Part shown: positions 28,821-37,356 of the stretch, one piece after another
Layout of the letters: each line of letters starts with the position of its first letter
Numbering within the stretch: position 1 is the first letter of the stretch
Source: Rhodospirillales bacterium
GTDB taxonomy: Bacteria > Pseudomonadota > Alphaproteobacteria > Rhodospirillales > JASLLZ01
DNA: 64,000 nucleotides
NCBI GenBank assembly: GCA_030746775.1
Contig: JASLLZ010000001.1
Coordinates: 40,175-104,174, forward strand
Direction of reading: 5' to 3'
Notes under the pieces: model-generated
Databases searched by the model: none
Told to the model about the DNA's origin: nothing
What the model saw: the letters and a program-made list of their open reading frames with translations, nothing else
Position numbers and translations under genes: made by a program

Positions 28821-29399
28821 CTAGCGGGATTCGGTCCAGCTTTCGGAGAACGCCAGGGCGCAGGTGCTAAAGGGTCTTTCTTCGCGCTCTCGCGGCCAGG
28901 GCCGGCCCGTTGCCTCGATCCCGTTCAGTGTCGGCCGCGCGCCAAGGGCGGGGATCAGGACCGTACAGACCCCATAGGGCTTGTCCGGCTCGGCGCCCGC
29001 CTGGGTGTGGATGAGCAGCGGATCGCCGATGTCGTACCAGGTCAGGGTCATCTCGTCGTCCCTGGCCTTGATGCGCTCGGTCCAGAAATAGCGCGGATCG
29101 CCTGTTTTGGTGAAACGGGCGTCGATGACGGGGATCGCGGTGTCGGCCGTCTCGGCGTTGAGCATTCCCTGAACGGTGGTTTGGAGCCAACGCGCCATGG
29201 CGATGTTGTCGGCGTAAATGCGCCACCGGTTTTCCGTCAGTTCGCTCTTGACGTAAAGCACGTGGCCGGGCCCAGCCGGGCTAAAGAGGACACGCCAGAA
29301 GCTGGCATTAGTGGTGTAATCATCGTCGTCGGTCTCGCTGAGGCGGATGAACGGGTTCTCGCCGGTCAGGACGACACGATTGGGGTCGGCGGTGCTCAT
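28821..29399 (-). CDS. Uncharacterised protein
   Basis: 192 aa intact ORF starting MSTADPNRVVLTGENPFIRLSETDDDDYTTNASFWRVLF; same strand and upstream of the DTA-family gene; no family recognised. Confidence 0.65.
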   Translation of the reverse strand: MSTADPNRVVLTGENPFIRLSETDDDDYTTNASFWRVLFSPAGPGHVLYVKSELTENRWRIYADNIAMARWLQTTVQGMLNAETADTAIPVIDARFTKTGDPRYFWTERIKARDDEMTLTWYDIGDPLLIHTQAGAEPDKPYGVCTVLIPALGARPTLNGIEATGRPWPREREERPFSTCALAFSESWTESR

Positions 29400-29530
29400 G
29401 GTGGTTCCTCCGGACTTGTTGCCGAAGCCGGATCGTAGACGAGAATGGGACGCCATGATAGCTTGCCGGCCCAACGACGGCGCCGTGACAGGCAAGTTCG
29501 GGCGCGCCAAGACGCCCCAAGGGAGAGGCC

Positions 29531-30490
29531 ATGAAACCCGAAGTCCTGATGATCATCGCCAAAACCAATCCGGTTCAGCTTGAACCAGCGGTCGAGGCCG
29601 AATACACGGTCCACAAGCTGGCCCAGACCGACATGGCCGACTGCTTATCGCACATCGGCGAATACAAGGACCGTGTGCGCGCCTTGGTTACCCAAACCGC
29701 GCCCGGCGCCGATGCCACGCTGATCGGGGCGCTTTCGAAGCTGGAGGTCATCGTCTGTTCGGGCGCCCACGTCGACGCCATCGACCTGGCCGCCGCCGCG
29801 GCGCGCGGCATCCCGGTCACCAATACGCCGGGTATTTCCTATGACGACGTCGGCGACTACGTCATGGCCCAGATCCTGGCCACGTCGCGGCGCTTCTCCG
29901 AGGCCGACCGCTTCGTGCGTTCGGGGCGCTGGCACCATGAGGCGATGGGATTCGGCCACCGCGTCAACAACAGAAAACTGGGTATCGTCGGTCTTGGCCC
30001 CATCGGTCGCGTCGTCGCCAAGCGCGGCCGATGCTTCGACATGGAGGTTTGCTACACCGACATCAAGAAAATGGCCGACGTACCCTACCGCTACTTCGAC
30101 GATGTGGTGGCGATGGCGCGCGAGGTCGATTTCATGGCCGTTACCTGCAAGAGCGGGGCGGAAACCCATCACATCATCGGCTGGCCGGTATTCGAGGCCC
30201 TCGGGCCGACCGGCGTCTTCGTCAACATCTCGCGCGCTGTGGTCGATGACGCGGCGCTGATCAAGGCGCTCGGCGAGGGCGTCATCCGCGGCGCCGGCAT
30301 CGATGTATTCGAGACCTCGCCCCATGTGCCCGAGGAGCTCTTGCGTCTCGACAACGTGGTCCTGTCGCCTCACGTCGCCGGCAACACCGAAGAAGTGACC
30401 CAGGCCCAGAGCGATCTGGTGATGGCCAACCTCAGCGCCCATTTCGCCGGCCAGCCGTTGCTCAACCCGGTGGAGCCGGGGGCCCACTAG
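29531..30490 (+). CDS. D-2-hydroxyacid dehydrogenase (paralogue 2)
   Basis: MKPEVLMIIAKTN; GIVGLGPIGRVVAKRGRCFDMEV; VVLSPHVAGNTEE. Confidence 0.88.
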   Translation: MKPEVLMIIAKTNPVQLEPAVEAEYTVHKLAQTDMADCLSHIGEYKDRVRALVTQTAPGADATLIGALSKLEVIVCSGAHVDAIDLAAAAARGIPVTNTPGISYDDVGDYVMAQILATSRRFSEADRFVRSGRWHHEAMGFGHRVNNRKLGIVGLGPIGRVVAKRGRCFDMEVCYTDIKKMADVPYRYFDDVVAMAREVDFMAVTCKSGAETHHIIGWPVFEALGPTGVFVNISRAVVDDAALIKALGEGVIRGAGIDVFETSPHVPEELLRLDNVVLSPHVAGNTEEVTQAQSDLVMANLSAHFAGQPLLNPVEPGAH

Positions 30491-31423
30491 ATGAAGCCCG
30501 AAGTGTTGCTGGTCTGTGAAGACCCGCCCCAGATGCTGCCGGCGCTGGAAGAGCATTTCACGGTTCATGTGCAGTTGGACGCCCACGAGACCGACGTGCT
30601 CCCCGCCGCCACGAACGTTCGCGCCTTGATAACGGGAACCTTGGTTGGGGCCGACAAACGACTCATCGATTCCCTCGCCAAGATAGAGATTGTCGCCTGC
30701 ACCGGCGGCCATGTGGACCGCATCGATGTGGCGGCGATCCAGGCGCGCGGCATCCCCTTGACCAACGCGCCCGGCATTTCAGCCCCCGATGTCGCCGAAC
30801 TGGGAGTAGCGCTTATTCTCGGCGTATCGCGGCGCTTGGTCGAGAGCCACTGCTTCGTCCGCGACGGCCGCTGGCCGGACGGTGAAATAGGCTTCGGACG
30901 CCGCGTCGGTGGCAAGAAAGTGGGCATCCTCGGCCTCGGCGCCATCGGGCGTATAGCGGCGCGCCTCCTTGGCGCCTTCGACATGGATATCTGTTATTCG
31001 GGCCCCAGGCGAAAGGACGACGCGCCCTATCCCTTCTTCGACGATCTGGTGGAAATGGCGCACCACGTGGATTTCCTGTTGCTTAGCTGTCCCGAGGCGC
31101 CGGAGACGCGCAATTTGGTCGACGCCGCGGTGCTCAAGGCGTTGGGGCCGGAAGGCATTTTGATCAACGTGGCGCGCGGTCACGTCGTCGACGAGACGGC
31201 GCTCATCGAGGCGCTTGCCGCCGGAGTCATCGCGGGCGCCGGGCTTGATGTTTTTGAGGACGAGCCCCACGTGCCCGAGGCCTTGATTGCGATGGATAAC
31301 GTCATCCTCCAGGCCCATGTCGGCGCCTTTACCAACGAGGCGAAACTGGAGATGGTGGACGTTACAATGAACAACCTGCTCAACCACTTCGCGGGCCAGC
31401 CCCTGCTGTCACCGGTCGGGTAA
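30491..31423 (+). CDS. D-2-hydroxyacid dehydrogenase (paralogue 3)
   Basis: MKPEVLLVCEDPP; GILGLGAIGRIAARLLGAFDMDI; ILINVARGHVVDETAL; starts at the base after the paralogue 2 stop. Confidence 0.88.
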   Translation: MKPEVLLVCEDPPQMLPALEEHFTVHVQLDAHETDVLPAATNVRALITGTLVGADKRLIDSLAKIEIVACTGGHVDRIDVAAIQARGIPLTNAPGISAPDVAELGVALILGVSRRLVESHCFVRDGRWPDGEIGFGRRVGGKKVGILGLGAIGRIAARLLGAFDMDICYSGPRRKDDAPYPFFDDLVEMAHHVDFLLLSCPEAPETRNLVDAAVLKALGPEGILINVARGHVVDETALIEALAAGVIAGAGLDVFEDEPHVPEALIAMDNVILQAHVGAFTNEAKLEMVDVTMNNLLNHFAGQPLLSPVG

Positions 31424-31440
31424 ACCCAAAGGAGGAAACC

Positions 31441-32790
31441 GTGACCATGGACGTCGTCGATCTCAGCTTTCCGATTCATGAAGACATGCCGCACGACGAT
31501 CTGGGACCCAAGTTCTGGACCCGGCTCGGCCATGCCTATACGCGCCAGATTTACCAAAATACCCAGTCGCGCGCCGGGCGCGTCTTCTTCATGACCGATC
31601 ACACCGGCACTCACCTGGACGGGCCCTTGCGCTTCGATCCCCGGGGCATGGCGGTCGAGGAATTGGCCCTCGAAGACGTGATCCTGCCGGCCCGCGTCTT
31701 CGATCTGCGCCACGTTGGGCGGGGCGGCGAGATCGGTCCCGACGAGTTGGAGGCCGCCGGCGTCAAAGTGGCGGGGCGCGAGGCGGCGGTGCTTTGGACC
31801 GGCCACGACCTGCATTATGACAGCCCCGATTACTTCTGGCATCGGCCGCGGCTGTCAGCGGGCGGCGCGGAGTGGCTGGTCGCCCGGGGAGCGCCGATGG
31901 TGGCCGCCGACTTCCCCGGCATCGGCGCGCCCAACGACGACCGCTACGAGGTCAAGCGCATCTTGCACCGGGGCGGCGCGCTGACCGTCGAACAACTGTG
32001 CAACCTGGACAAGGTGGAGGGCCGGGAGTGGACCTTGGCGGCGGCGCCCTTGCGCATTCGGGGCGGCACCGGCTCGCCCTTGCGCGCCGCGGCCCTGGTC
32101 GGTCCACCGCCGGCACGCCTCATCGATCTGACCTTGGACATCTACAAGGAAATGCCGTCCCTCGGCGCGGTCCCCACCTATTGGTCGCGCGCCACCCATG
32201 CCATCACCGAGTTCTTTTACAAGGGTGAGCTTTCCTATCAGACCACCGCCCTTTTTCTCAGCGAGCACGCGGGCACCCATTTCGACGTGCCCTACCATTT
32301 CGACCCCGCCGGGCGCGCCATGGAGGACTTCGCGCTGTCCGAGCTTGTGGTGCCGGCCCGGGTTCTGGACCTCACCCATAAGCGGCCCCTTGAGGCGATC
32401 GGCGCCGACGACCTGGAAAAGGCCTTGGCCAAGAGCGGAACGACGATCGGGCCGGGCGACGGCGCGGTGGTGTGGACCGGTCATTCCAGCAATTACTACA
32501 CGCGCGACGACTACACCACCCATCGCCCGTTCATCAGCATCGACGGGGCCGAGTGGCTGGTGGCGAAAAACCCGGCCGTCGTGATTACCGACCTCATCGG
32601 TTTGGACCCGCCGGACGACCTGACCTCGCCCATCCACAATGCCTTGCTGGGCAACGGGCTGTGCATGCTTCAGGTGCTGACCAACCTTGGCCAGCTGGTG
32701 GAAGGCAAGTGGCGCATCGCCATCCTTCCCTTGAACCTGACCGGCGGCACCGGCGCCCCGTTGCGCGCCTTCGCCTTGCCCGAGGGCTGA
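31441..32790 (+). CDS. Tandem-fused cyclase/kynurenine-formamidase-like protein (two PF04199-type domains)
   Basis: Two repeats each with a HxGTHxDxP metal motif: DHTGTHLDGPLRF and EHAGTHFDVPYHF; each ends ILPLNLTGGTG/AAPLRIRGGTG. Confidence 0.88.
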   Translation: MTMDVVDLSFPIHEDMPHDDLGPKFWTRLGHAYTRQIYQNTQSRAGRVFFMTDHTGTHLDGPLRFDPRGMAVEELALEDVILPARVFDLRHVGRGGEIGPDELEAAGVKVAGREAAVLWTGHDLHYDSPDYFWHRPRLSAGGAEWLVARGAPMVAADFPGIGAPNDDRYEVKRILHRGGALTVEQLCNLDKVEGREWTLAAAPLRIRGGTGSPLRAAALVGPPPARLIDLTLDIYKEMPSLGAVPTYWSRATHAITEFFYKGELSYQTTALFLSEHAGTHFDVPYHFDPAGRAMEDFALSELVVPARVLDLTHKRPLEAIGADDLEKALAKSGTTIGPGDGAVVWTGHSSNYYTRDDYTTHRPFISIDGAEWLVAKNPAVVITDLIGLDPPDDLTSPIHNALLGNGLCMLQVLTNLGQLVEGKWRIAILPLNLTGGTGAPLRAFALPEG

Positions 32791-32794
32791 CGGC

Positions 32795-33829
32795 GTGGGT
32801 GCACCGCCGGACGACCCCTACGCCCGCGCCAGGAAAGGCGTCAGCCCCGAGGCGGCAGCGTTGTTCGAGGACGCGCTTGTCTGGGACATGACACTGCCGT
32901 GGGGCACGCCCTGCGCCGAACCCGATGTCACCTTGCCCCGTTTTCAAGCCGCCTCCGTCGACCTGATCTCGCTGACCGTGCAGGACGGGCAGGAGACAGG
33001 CGTCGCCGAAGCGGTTCGCCACATGGCCCGGGTGACCCGCGACATCGCCGAGCGCGCCGATCGGATGGTGCTGTGCCGCACCGCTGACGACATCCTCGCC
33101 GCCAAGGCCGCCGGCAAACTGGCCCTGATCTTCAATCACCAGGAAACCAATCCCCTGGAGGGCCGCGTCGAGATGGTCCAGGCCTATTACGACCTGGGCG
33201 TGCGCCACATACTACTCGCCTACAACAAGAGGAACCGGGCCGGCGACGGCTGCGCCGAGGCGACCGACGCCGGGCTCAGCCGTTTCGGCATCCGTGCCGT
33301 CGAAGAGATGAACCGGGTCGGCATGCTGGTCGATGGCACCCACTGCGGCTACCGCACCTCCATGGAGGCGATCGAGGTCTCGTCGGCGCCTGTCATCTTC
33401 TCGCATTGCGATGCCCATGCGGTATTTCCCCACTACCGCAATATTCGCGACGATCAGATCAAGGCTTGCGCTGCCGCCGGCGGTGTCATCGGTGTCAACG
33501 GCGTCGGCGCCTTCCTGGGCGACGCCGAGGCGAGCACGGAGAGCATGTTTCGGCACATCGACCACATGACACGACTGGTCGGCGCCGAACACGTGGGCAT
33601 CGGCCTCGATTATCTGCGTGATACGGACCGCTTCTGGACGCAAATGAAGCGCACGCCCGAGCTATGGCCCCTCATTGACGGCAAGCCGCACCAGGCAACC
33701 CGGTTCGTTCAGCCCGAGCAGCTAGTGGAACTTACCGATCTGATGCTTGAGCGCGGTTACGCCGCCGCCGACGTGCGTGGCATCCTGGGCGGTAATTTCC
33801 TGCGCCTGGCGCGCCAAGTCTGGAAGTGA
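32795..33829 (+). CDS. Membrane dipeptidase (peptidase M19) homologue with altered N-terminal metal motif
   Basis: GMLVDGTHCGYRTSMEAIEVSSAPVIFSHCDAHAV and HVGIGLDY are M19-like; N-terminal DGHxD motif replaced by VWDMTLPWG. Confidence 0.8.
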   Translation: MGAPPDDPYARARKGVSPEAAALFEDALVWDMTLPWGTPCAEPDVTLPRFQAASVDLISLTVQDGQETGVAEAVRHMARVTRDIAERADRMVLCRTADDILAAKAAGKLALIFNHQETNPLEGRVEMVQAYYDLGVRHILLAYNKRNRAGDGCAEATDAGLSRFGIRAVEEMNRVGMLVDGTHCGYRTSMEAIEVSSAPVIFSHCDAHAVFPHYRNIRDDQIKACAAAGGVIGVNGVGAFLGDAEASTESMFRHIDHMTRLVGAEHVGIGLDYLRDTDRFWTQMKRTPELWPLIDGKPHQATRFVQPEQLVELTDLMLERGYAAADVRGILGGNFLRLARQVWK

Positions 33830-33988
33830 CGGGCGCCACGGCCCGGCGGCGGATAGCGGCCTCCGACCTTGTCGCCGCGCCGGCGGCGCGCGGTTCAAAC
33901 GGAGCGATAAATTTGCTAGACTCGAATGATCGGTACCGAACAATGTTCCGCGCTCGCGGATACGGGTCCATCATTGGGGGAGACCGAC

Positions 33989-34081
33989 ATGGCCTACAAC
34001 AAACAGCTCACTCTCTGGTTGGTCGGAGCGGCGGGGATTTTCCTGGTCGTTTACATACTCACTGAGCTTATGACCGGCTAA
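33989..34081 (+). CDS. Putative 30-aa single-TM membrane peptide
   Basis: ATG..TAA translation MAYNKQLTLWLVGAAGIFLVVYILTELMTG; GGGGGAGA purine-rich RBS just upstream; one hydrophobic helix. Below the supplied ORF-track cutoff. Confidence 0.55.
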   Translation: MAYNKQLTLWLVGAAGIFLVVYILTELMTG

Positions 34082-34211
34082 ACGGCCACAGCTCGATACC
34101 GCAAGGGTTTGAACGCGCCGCCGATGGCCCCGGCGGGCGCCAAGTGCTAATCTTCATGCGTTGCCGTGAGACGGCCCCGTTCCCCGGGGCGCCAGAAGGG
34201 GTGAGCAAACG

Positions 34212-35147
34212 ATGACGGATAATGCACGGGGCGGCACCGGCAAGGCTACTGACGCGGCGCCCCCGGCGACACCGGAACGGGAGCGCCGAAGGGTCGCCCG
34301 GCCCGAATTCAATGTTTCCGAAGCGAGCCCGGACCGAGGCGTTTCGGGTTGGAACGCCGACGGCGCCTATCCCTATTCCGAGAAGATGAAGCGCAAGGTC
34401 TATGAGCGCCACAAGAACGATTTGCAGATCGAACTGTTGAAGGTCCAGCGCTGGGTCAAGGAAACGGGAGAGAAGATCATCATGATCTTCGAGGGCCGGG
34501 ACGCGGCCGGCAAGGGCGGCACCATCAAGAGGTTCATGGAACACATGAATCCGCGTGGCGCCAGGGTTGTCGCCCTGGAGAAACCGACCGATCAGGAGCG
34601 CGGTCAGTGGTACTTCCAGCGCTATGTCCGCCACCTGCCGACGCGCGGCGAAATGGTCCTCTTTGACCGCTCTTGGTATAACCGCGCCGGCGTCGAGCGG
34701 GTCATGGGGTTTTGCACCAAGAACGAATACGAAGTGTTCATGCGCCAGGCGCCGGAGTTCGAACGCATGCTGATCAAGTCCGGCAACCGGCTGTTCAAGT
34801 ACTGGTTTTCGGTCAGCCGCGGAGAACAGTCGCGCCGCTTTCAGTCGCGGCGCGTCGATCCCCTGAAACAATGGAAGTTGAGCCCCGTGGATATCCAGTC
34901 CCTGGGCAAGTGGGACGACTATACGGATGCCAAGGAGTTGATATTTCGCCACACCGATACGGTGGAGGCGCCGTGGACGGTGATCAAGTCGGACGACAAA
35001 AAACGCGCTCGCCTCAATTGCATGCGACATTTCCTGCACGGTCTTCCCTATCCCGACAAGAACCGCAAGGTCGTCACCTCGCCCAATTCTTTGATCGTCG
35101 GTCCTGCTTCCGCCGTTTTCGAGGCGGACGAGGCGGTGCGCCGCTGA
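34212..35147 (+). CDS. ppk2: Polyphosphate kinase 2
   Basis: IFEGRDAAGKGGTIKRFMEHMNPRGARVVALEKPTDQERGQWYFQRYV; LFDRSWYNRAGVERVMGF; NCMRHFL. Confidence 0.93.
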   Translation: MTDNARGGTGKATDAAPPATPERERRRVARPEFNVSEASPDRGVSGWNADGAYPYSEKMKRKVYERHKNDLQIELLKVQRWVKETGEKIIMIFEGRDAAGKGGTIKRFMEHMNPRGARVVALEKPTDQERGQWYFQRYVRHLPTRGEMVLFDRSWYNRAGVERVMGFCTKNEYEVFMRQAPEFERMLIKSGNRLFKYWFSVSRGEQSRRFQSRRVDPLKQWKLSPVDIQSLGKWDDYTDAKELIFRHTDTVEAPWTVIKSDDKKRARLNCMRHFLHGLPYPDKNRKVVTSPNSLIVGPASAVFEADEAVRR

Positions 35148-35226
35148 TCGTCGCGTCTGGTTATAGGGCGCCGCCGTGCTATCATGGCCGGGCGTCGGGT
35201 AGATTTCGACAGAGTGTGGAGTACAG

Positions 35227-36468
35227 ATGGCCGAGACCGGCAAGCAGAGGCCAGGAAGCGATAGCTACGCGGACAGTGGTGCCTTCGGTGACGGCTTGTC
35301 GCCGCAGGAACATTTGGATTCGCTGGATAGAGTGCTGCATGAACTGTGGCGCCTGGGCCGCAATATCATCCTTTGCTGGACGCCGCGCCAACGGGGAATC
35401 GACGTCCTGGTCATTCCTTTCCATCTGATCGCCGAGGTTGCATCGGGTCCTGGCGTTGCCTCGAAGAAGGCGGCCCAGGGCGTGCCTTTCATGTCGGAGG
35501 ACTATTTCGAGAAACTGATCTCCGGGCCGAAGCAGGTGACGTCGAGAAAGATGGGCCAAATCGGACGTATGCTGAGCCACAAACCCCATCACATCGACTT
35601 GCCCTTCGTCGCCGGCGACGATCTGGGATTCAAGACCATCGAGTCCCTTGTCCGGCGGTTTGGCATCTCCTACGTCAACGACCGCGCCGTGGCGCTTTTC
35701 GACATTGTCAATTTTTCGATTAATCCGCCGCTTGTCCAGGTGACCCAATTGAACAGCCTGGCCTATTCGGTGAATTCCGCCCACTCGAGGATGCTGTCGA
35801 AGGAGATCGACATCTCCTTCGCCCGCACGACGACCGGCGACGGTTTCTACATCTGGAACCGGGACCGGAGCATCCAGGCCAACGTGAACCTGTACCATTT
35901 CATGCATCTGGTGCTGGCCGACAACGCCATCGCGCGCAGCAAATCCAAGCACAGCGCGACACCGGTTCTGCGCGCCTGCTTCAACGTTGGCAGCCATTAC
36001 GAGTTCTATCAGTCCGAGGGGCTGAGCCCGACCACCTACAACTACATCGTCGGCGACGTCACCATCGAACTGGCGCGGATGATCGAAAGCGCCTTGCCCG
36101 GACAAGTGGTGATGGGCGATTTCCACGTGCCCATGCCGGACGTGGAAACGAACAAGGTGCGCAAGTTCAATTCTCTTCAGTTCATCGAAAAGACCCAGGA
36201 AACGCTGTCCAGTCTCGAGGGGTTGACCCTATCGGGCGACGAGATCGATTCCATCAAGTGCTATCTGACCGGAGAGAGGCAGAAGGATGGGGCCTTCAAC
36301 ATCAAACGCTACCGGGTTTCGGACAAGCACGGCCGCACGCGCGACGTATTCAATGCCAAGATCAATATTTACCGCAAGAAGGGCGAGGCTATCTTCCTTG
36401 GTTCCCAGGATCACGAATTGGAAGGGTTCAAGGCGGTGGAAAGACGGCTGCCCAAGCGCCGGCGTTAG
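35227..36468 (+). CDS. Divergent class III nucleotidyl cyclase-like protein
   Basis: Cyclase homology-like motifs: ALFDIVNFS (metal Asp), FARTTTGDGFYIW (second Asp), YIVGDVTIELARMIESALPGQVVMGDF resembling IGDTVNLAARLE...PGQI. Confidence 0.6.
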   Translation: MAETGKQRPGSDSYADSGAFGDGLSPQEHLDSLDRVLHELWRLGRNIILCWTPRQRGIDVLVIPFHLIAEVASGPGVASKKAAQGVPFMSEDYFEKLISGPKQVTSRKMGQIGRMLSHKPHHIDLPFVAGDDLGFKTIESLVRRFGISYVNDRAVALFDIVNFSINPPLVQVTQLNSLAYSVNSAHSRMLSKEIDISFARTTTGDGFYIWNRDRSIQANVNLYHFMHLVLADNAIARSKSKHSATPVLRACFNVGSHYEFYQSEGLSPTTYNYIVGDVTIELARMIESALPGQVVMGDFHVPMPDVETNKVRKFNSLQFIEKTQETLSSLEGLTLSGDEIDSIKCYLTGERQKDGAFNIKRYRVSDKHGRTRDVFNAKINIYRKKGEAIFLGSQDHELEGFKAVERRLPKRRR

Positions 36469-36497
36469 CCCCACCCGCGCCGAAGGGACGGACCGTC

Positions 36498-37208
36498 ATG
36501 TGCGGGCGCTATACACAGATATCGTCATGGTCGGAATTGGTCCGCCTATACCGGATCACCGACGCCGCGACACCCCTCAACCTCAGGCCGCGCTATAACA
36601 TTGCGCCGACCCAGGACGTTTCCGTGGTCCGCGCCGCGCCGGACGGCGGCGGTCGCACCCTCACGCGGATGCGCTGGGGCCTGGTGCCGTCGTGGGCCAA
36701 GGACATTGCGATCGGCGCGCGCCTGATCAACGCCCGCGCCGAGACAGTGGCCGAGAAACCCTCCTTCCGCGATGCGTATCGCCGCCGCCGTTGCCTGATT
36801 CCGGCCGACGGGTTCTATGAATGGCAGAAGCGGCCCGGCGGGCCGAAGCAACCCTACCTGATCACGCTCAAGGACCAACGACCGATCGCCTTTGCCGGCC
36901 TGTGGGAATGCTGGAACAAGGCGCCCGACGGCCGGCCCGTCCAAACCTGCGCCATCATCACGACCGAGGCCAACGATCTGTTGCGGCCCATCCATGGACG
37001 CATGCCGGTGATTTTGGACGCGGCGGACCACGATGCGTGGCTCGACGCGGACGGTCATGACGGCGCCGCGGCGGCGCTGCTGCGGCCCTATTCGTCCGCC
37101 GACATGCGGGCCGGGCCGGTCGGCGCCTATGTCAACAGCGCCAGGAACGACGATCCGAAGTGCGTCGAACCGGGGCAGGTCGAAGGCGGCGACAGGTTGT
37201 TGCTGTGA
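36498..37208 (+). CDS. SOS response-associated peptidase (YedK/HMCES family)
   Basis: MCGRYTQ catalytic Cys2; NIAPTQ; RWGLVPSWAKD; INARAETVAEKPSFRDAYRRRRCLIPADGFYEW. Confidence 0.95.
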   Translation: MCGRYTQISSWSELVRLYRITDAATPLNLRPRYNIAPTQDVSVVRAAPDGGGRTLTRMRWGLVPSWAKDIAIGARLINARAETVAEKPSFRDAYRRRRCLIPADGFYEWQKRPGGPKQPYLITLKDQRPIAFAGLWECWNKAPDGRPVQTCAIITTEANDLLRPIHGRMPVILDAADHDAWLDADGHDGAAAALLRPYSSADMRAGPVGAYVNSARNDDPKCVEPGQVEGGDRLLL

Positions 37209-37356
37209 TCGTCAAGCCCGTCATTGGCCGTGACTTCCCAACGTCGGATACCCTTGGTAAATGTTTCGTTTGTGGTAGGGGTGGCGACGGCATACAAATA
37301 GACCGGTGCGGGGCGTTCAATCGGGGAAGCGGGTCGCGGTTCCGCTTGGCCAGCGA

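Noticed and set aside
27262-28824. 520-aa plus-strand ORF over the SDR and PLP-enzyme genes
   Set aside because: Antisense shadow of well-supported minus-strand genes; no domain seen.
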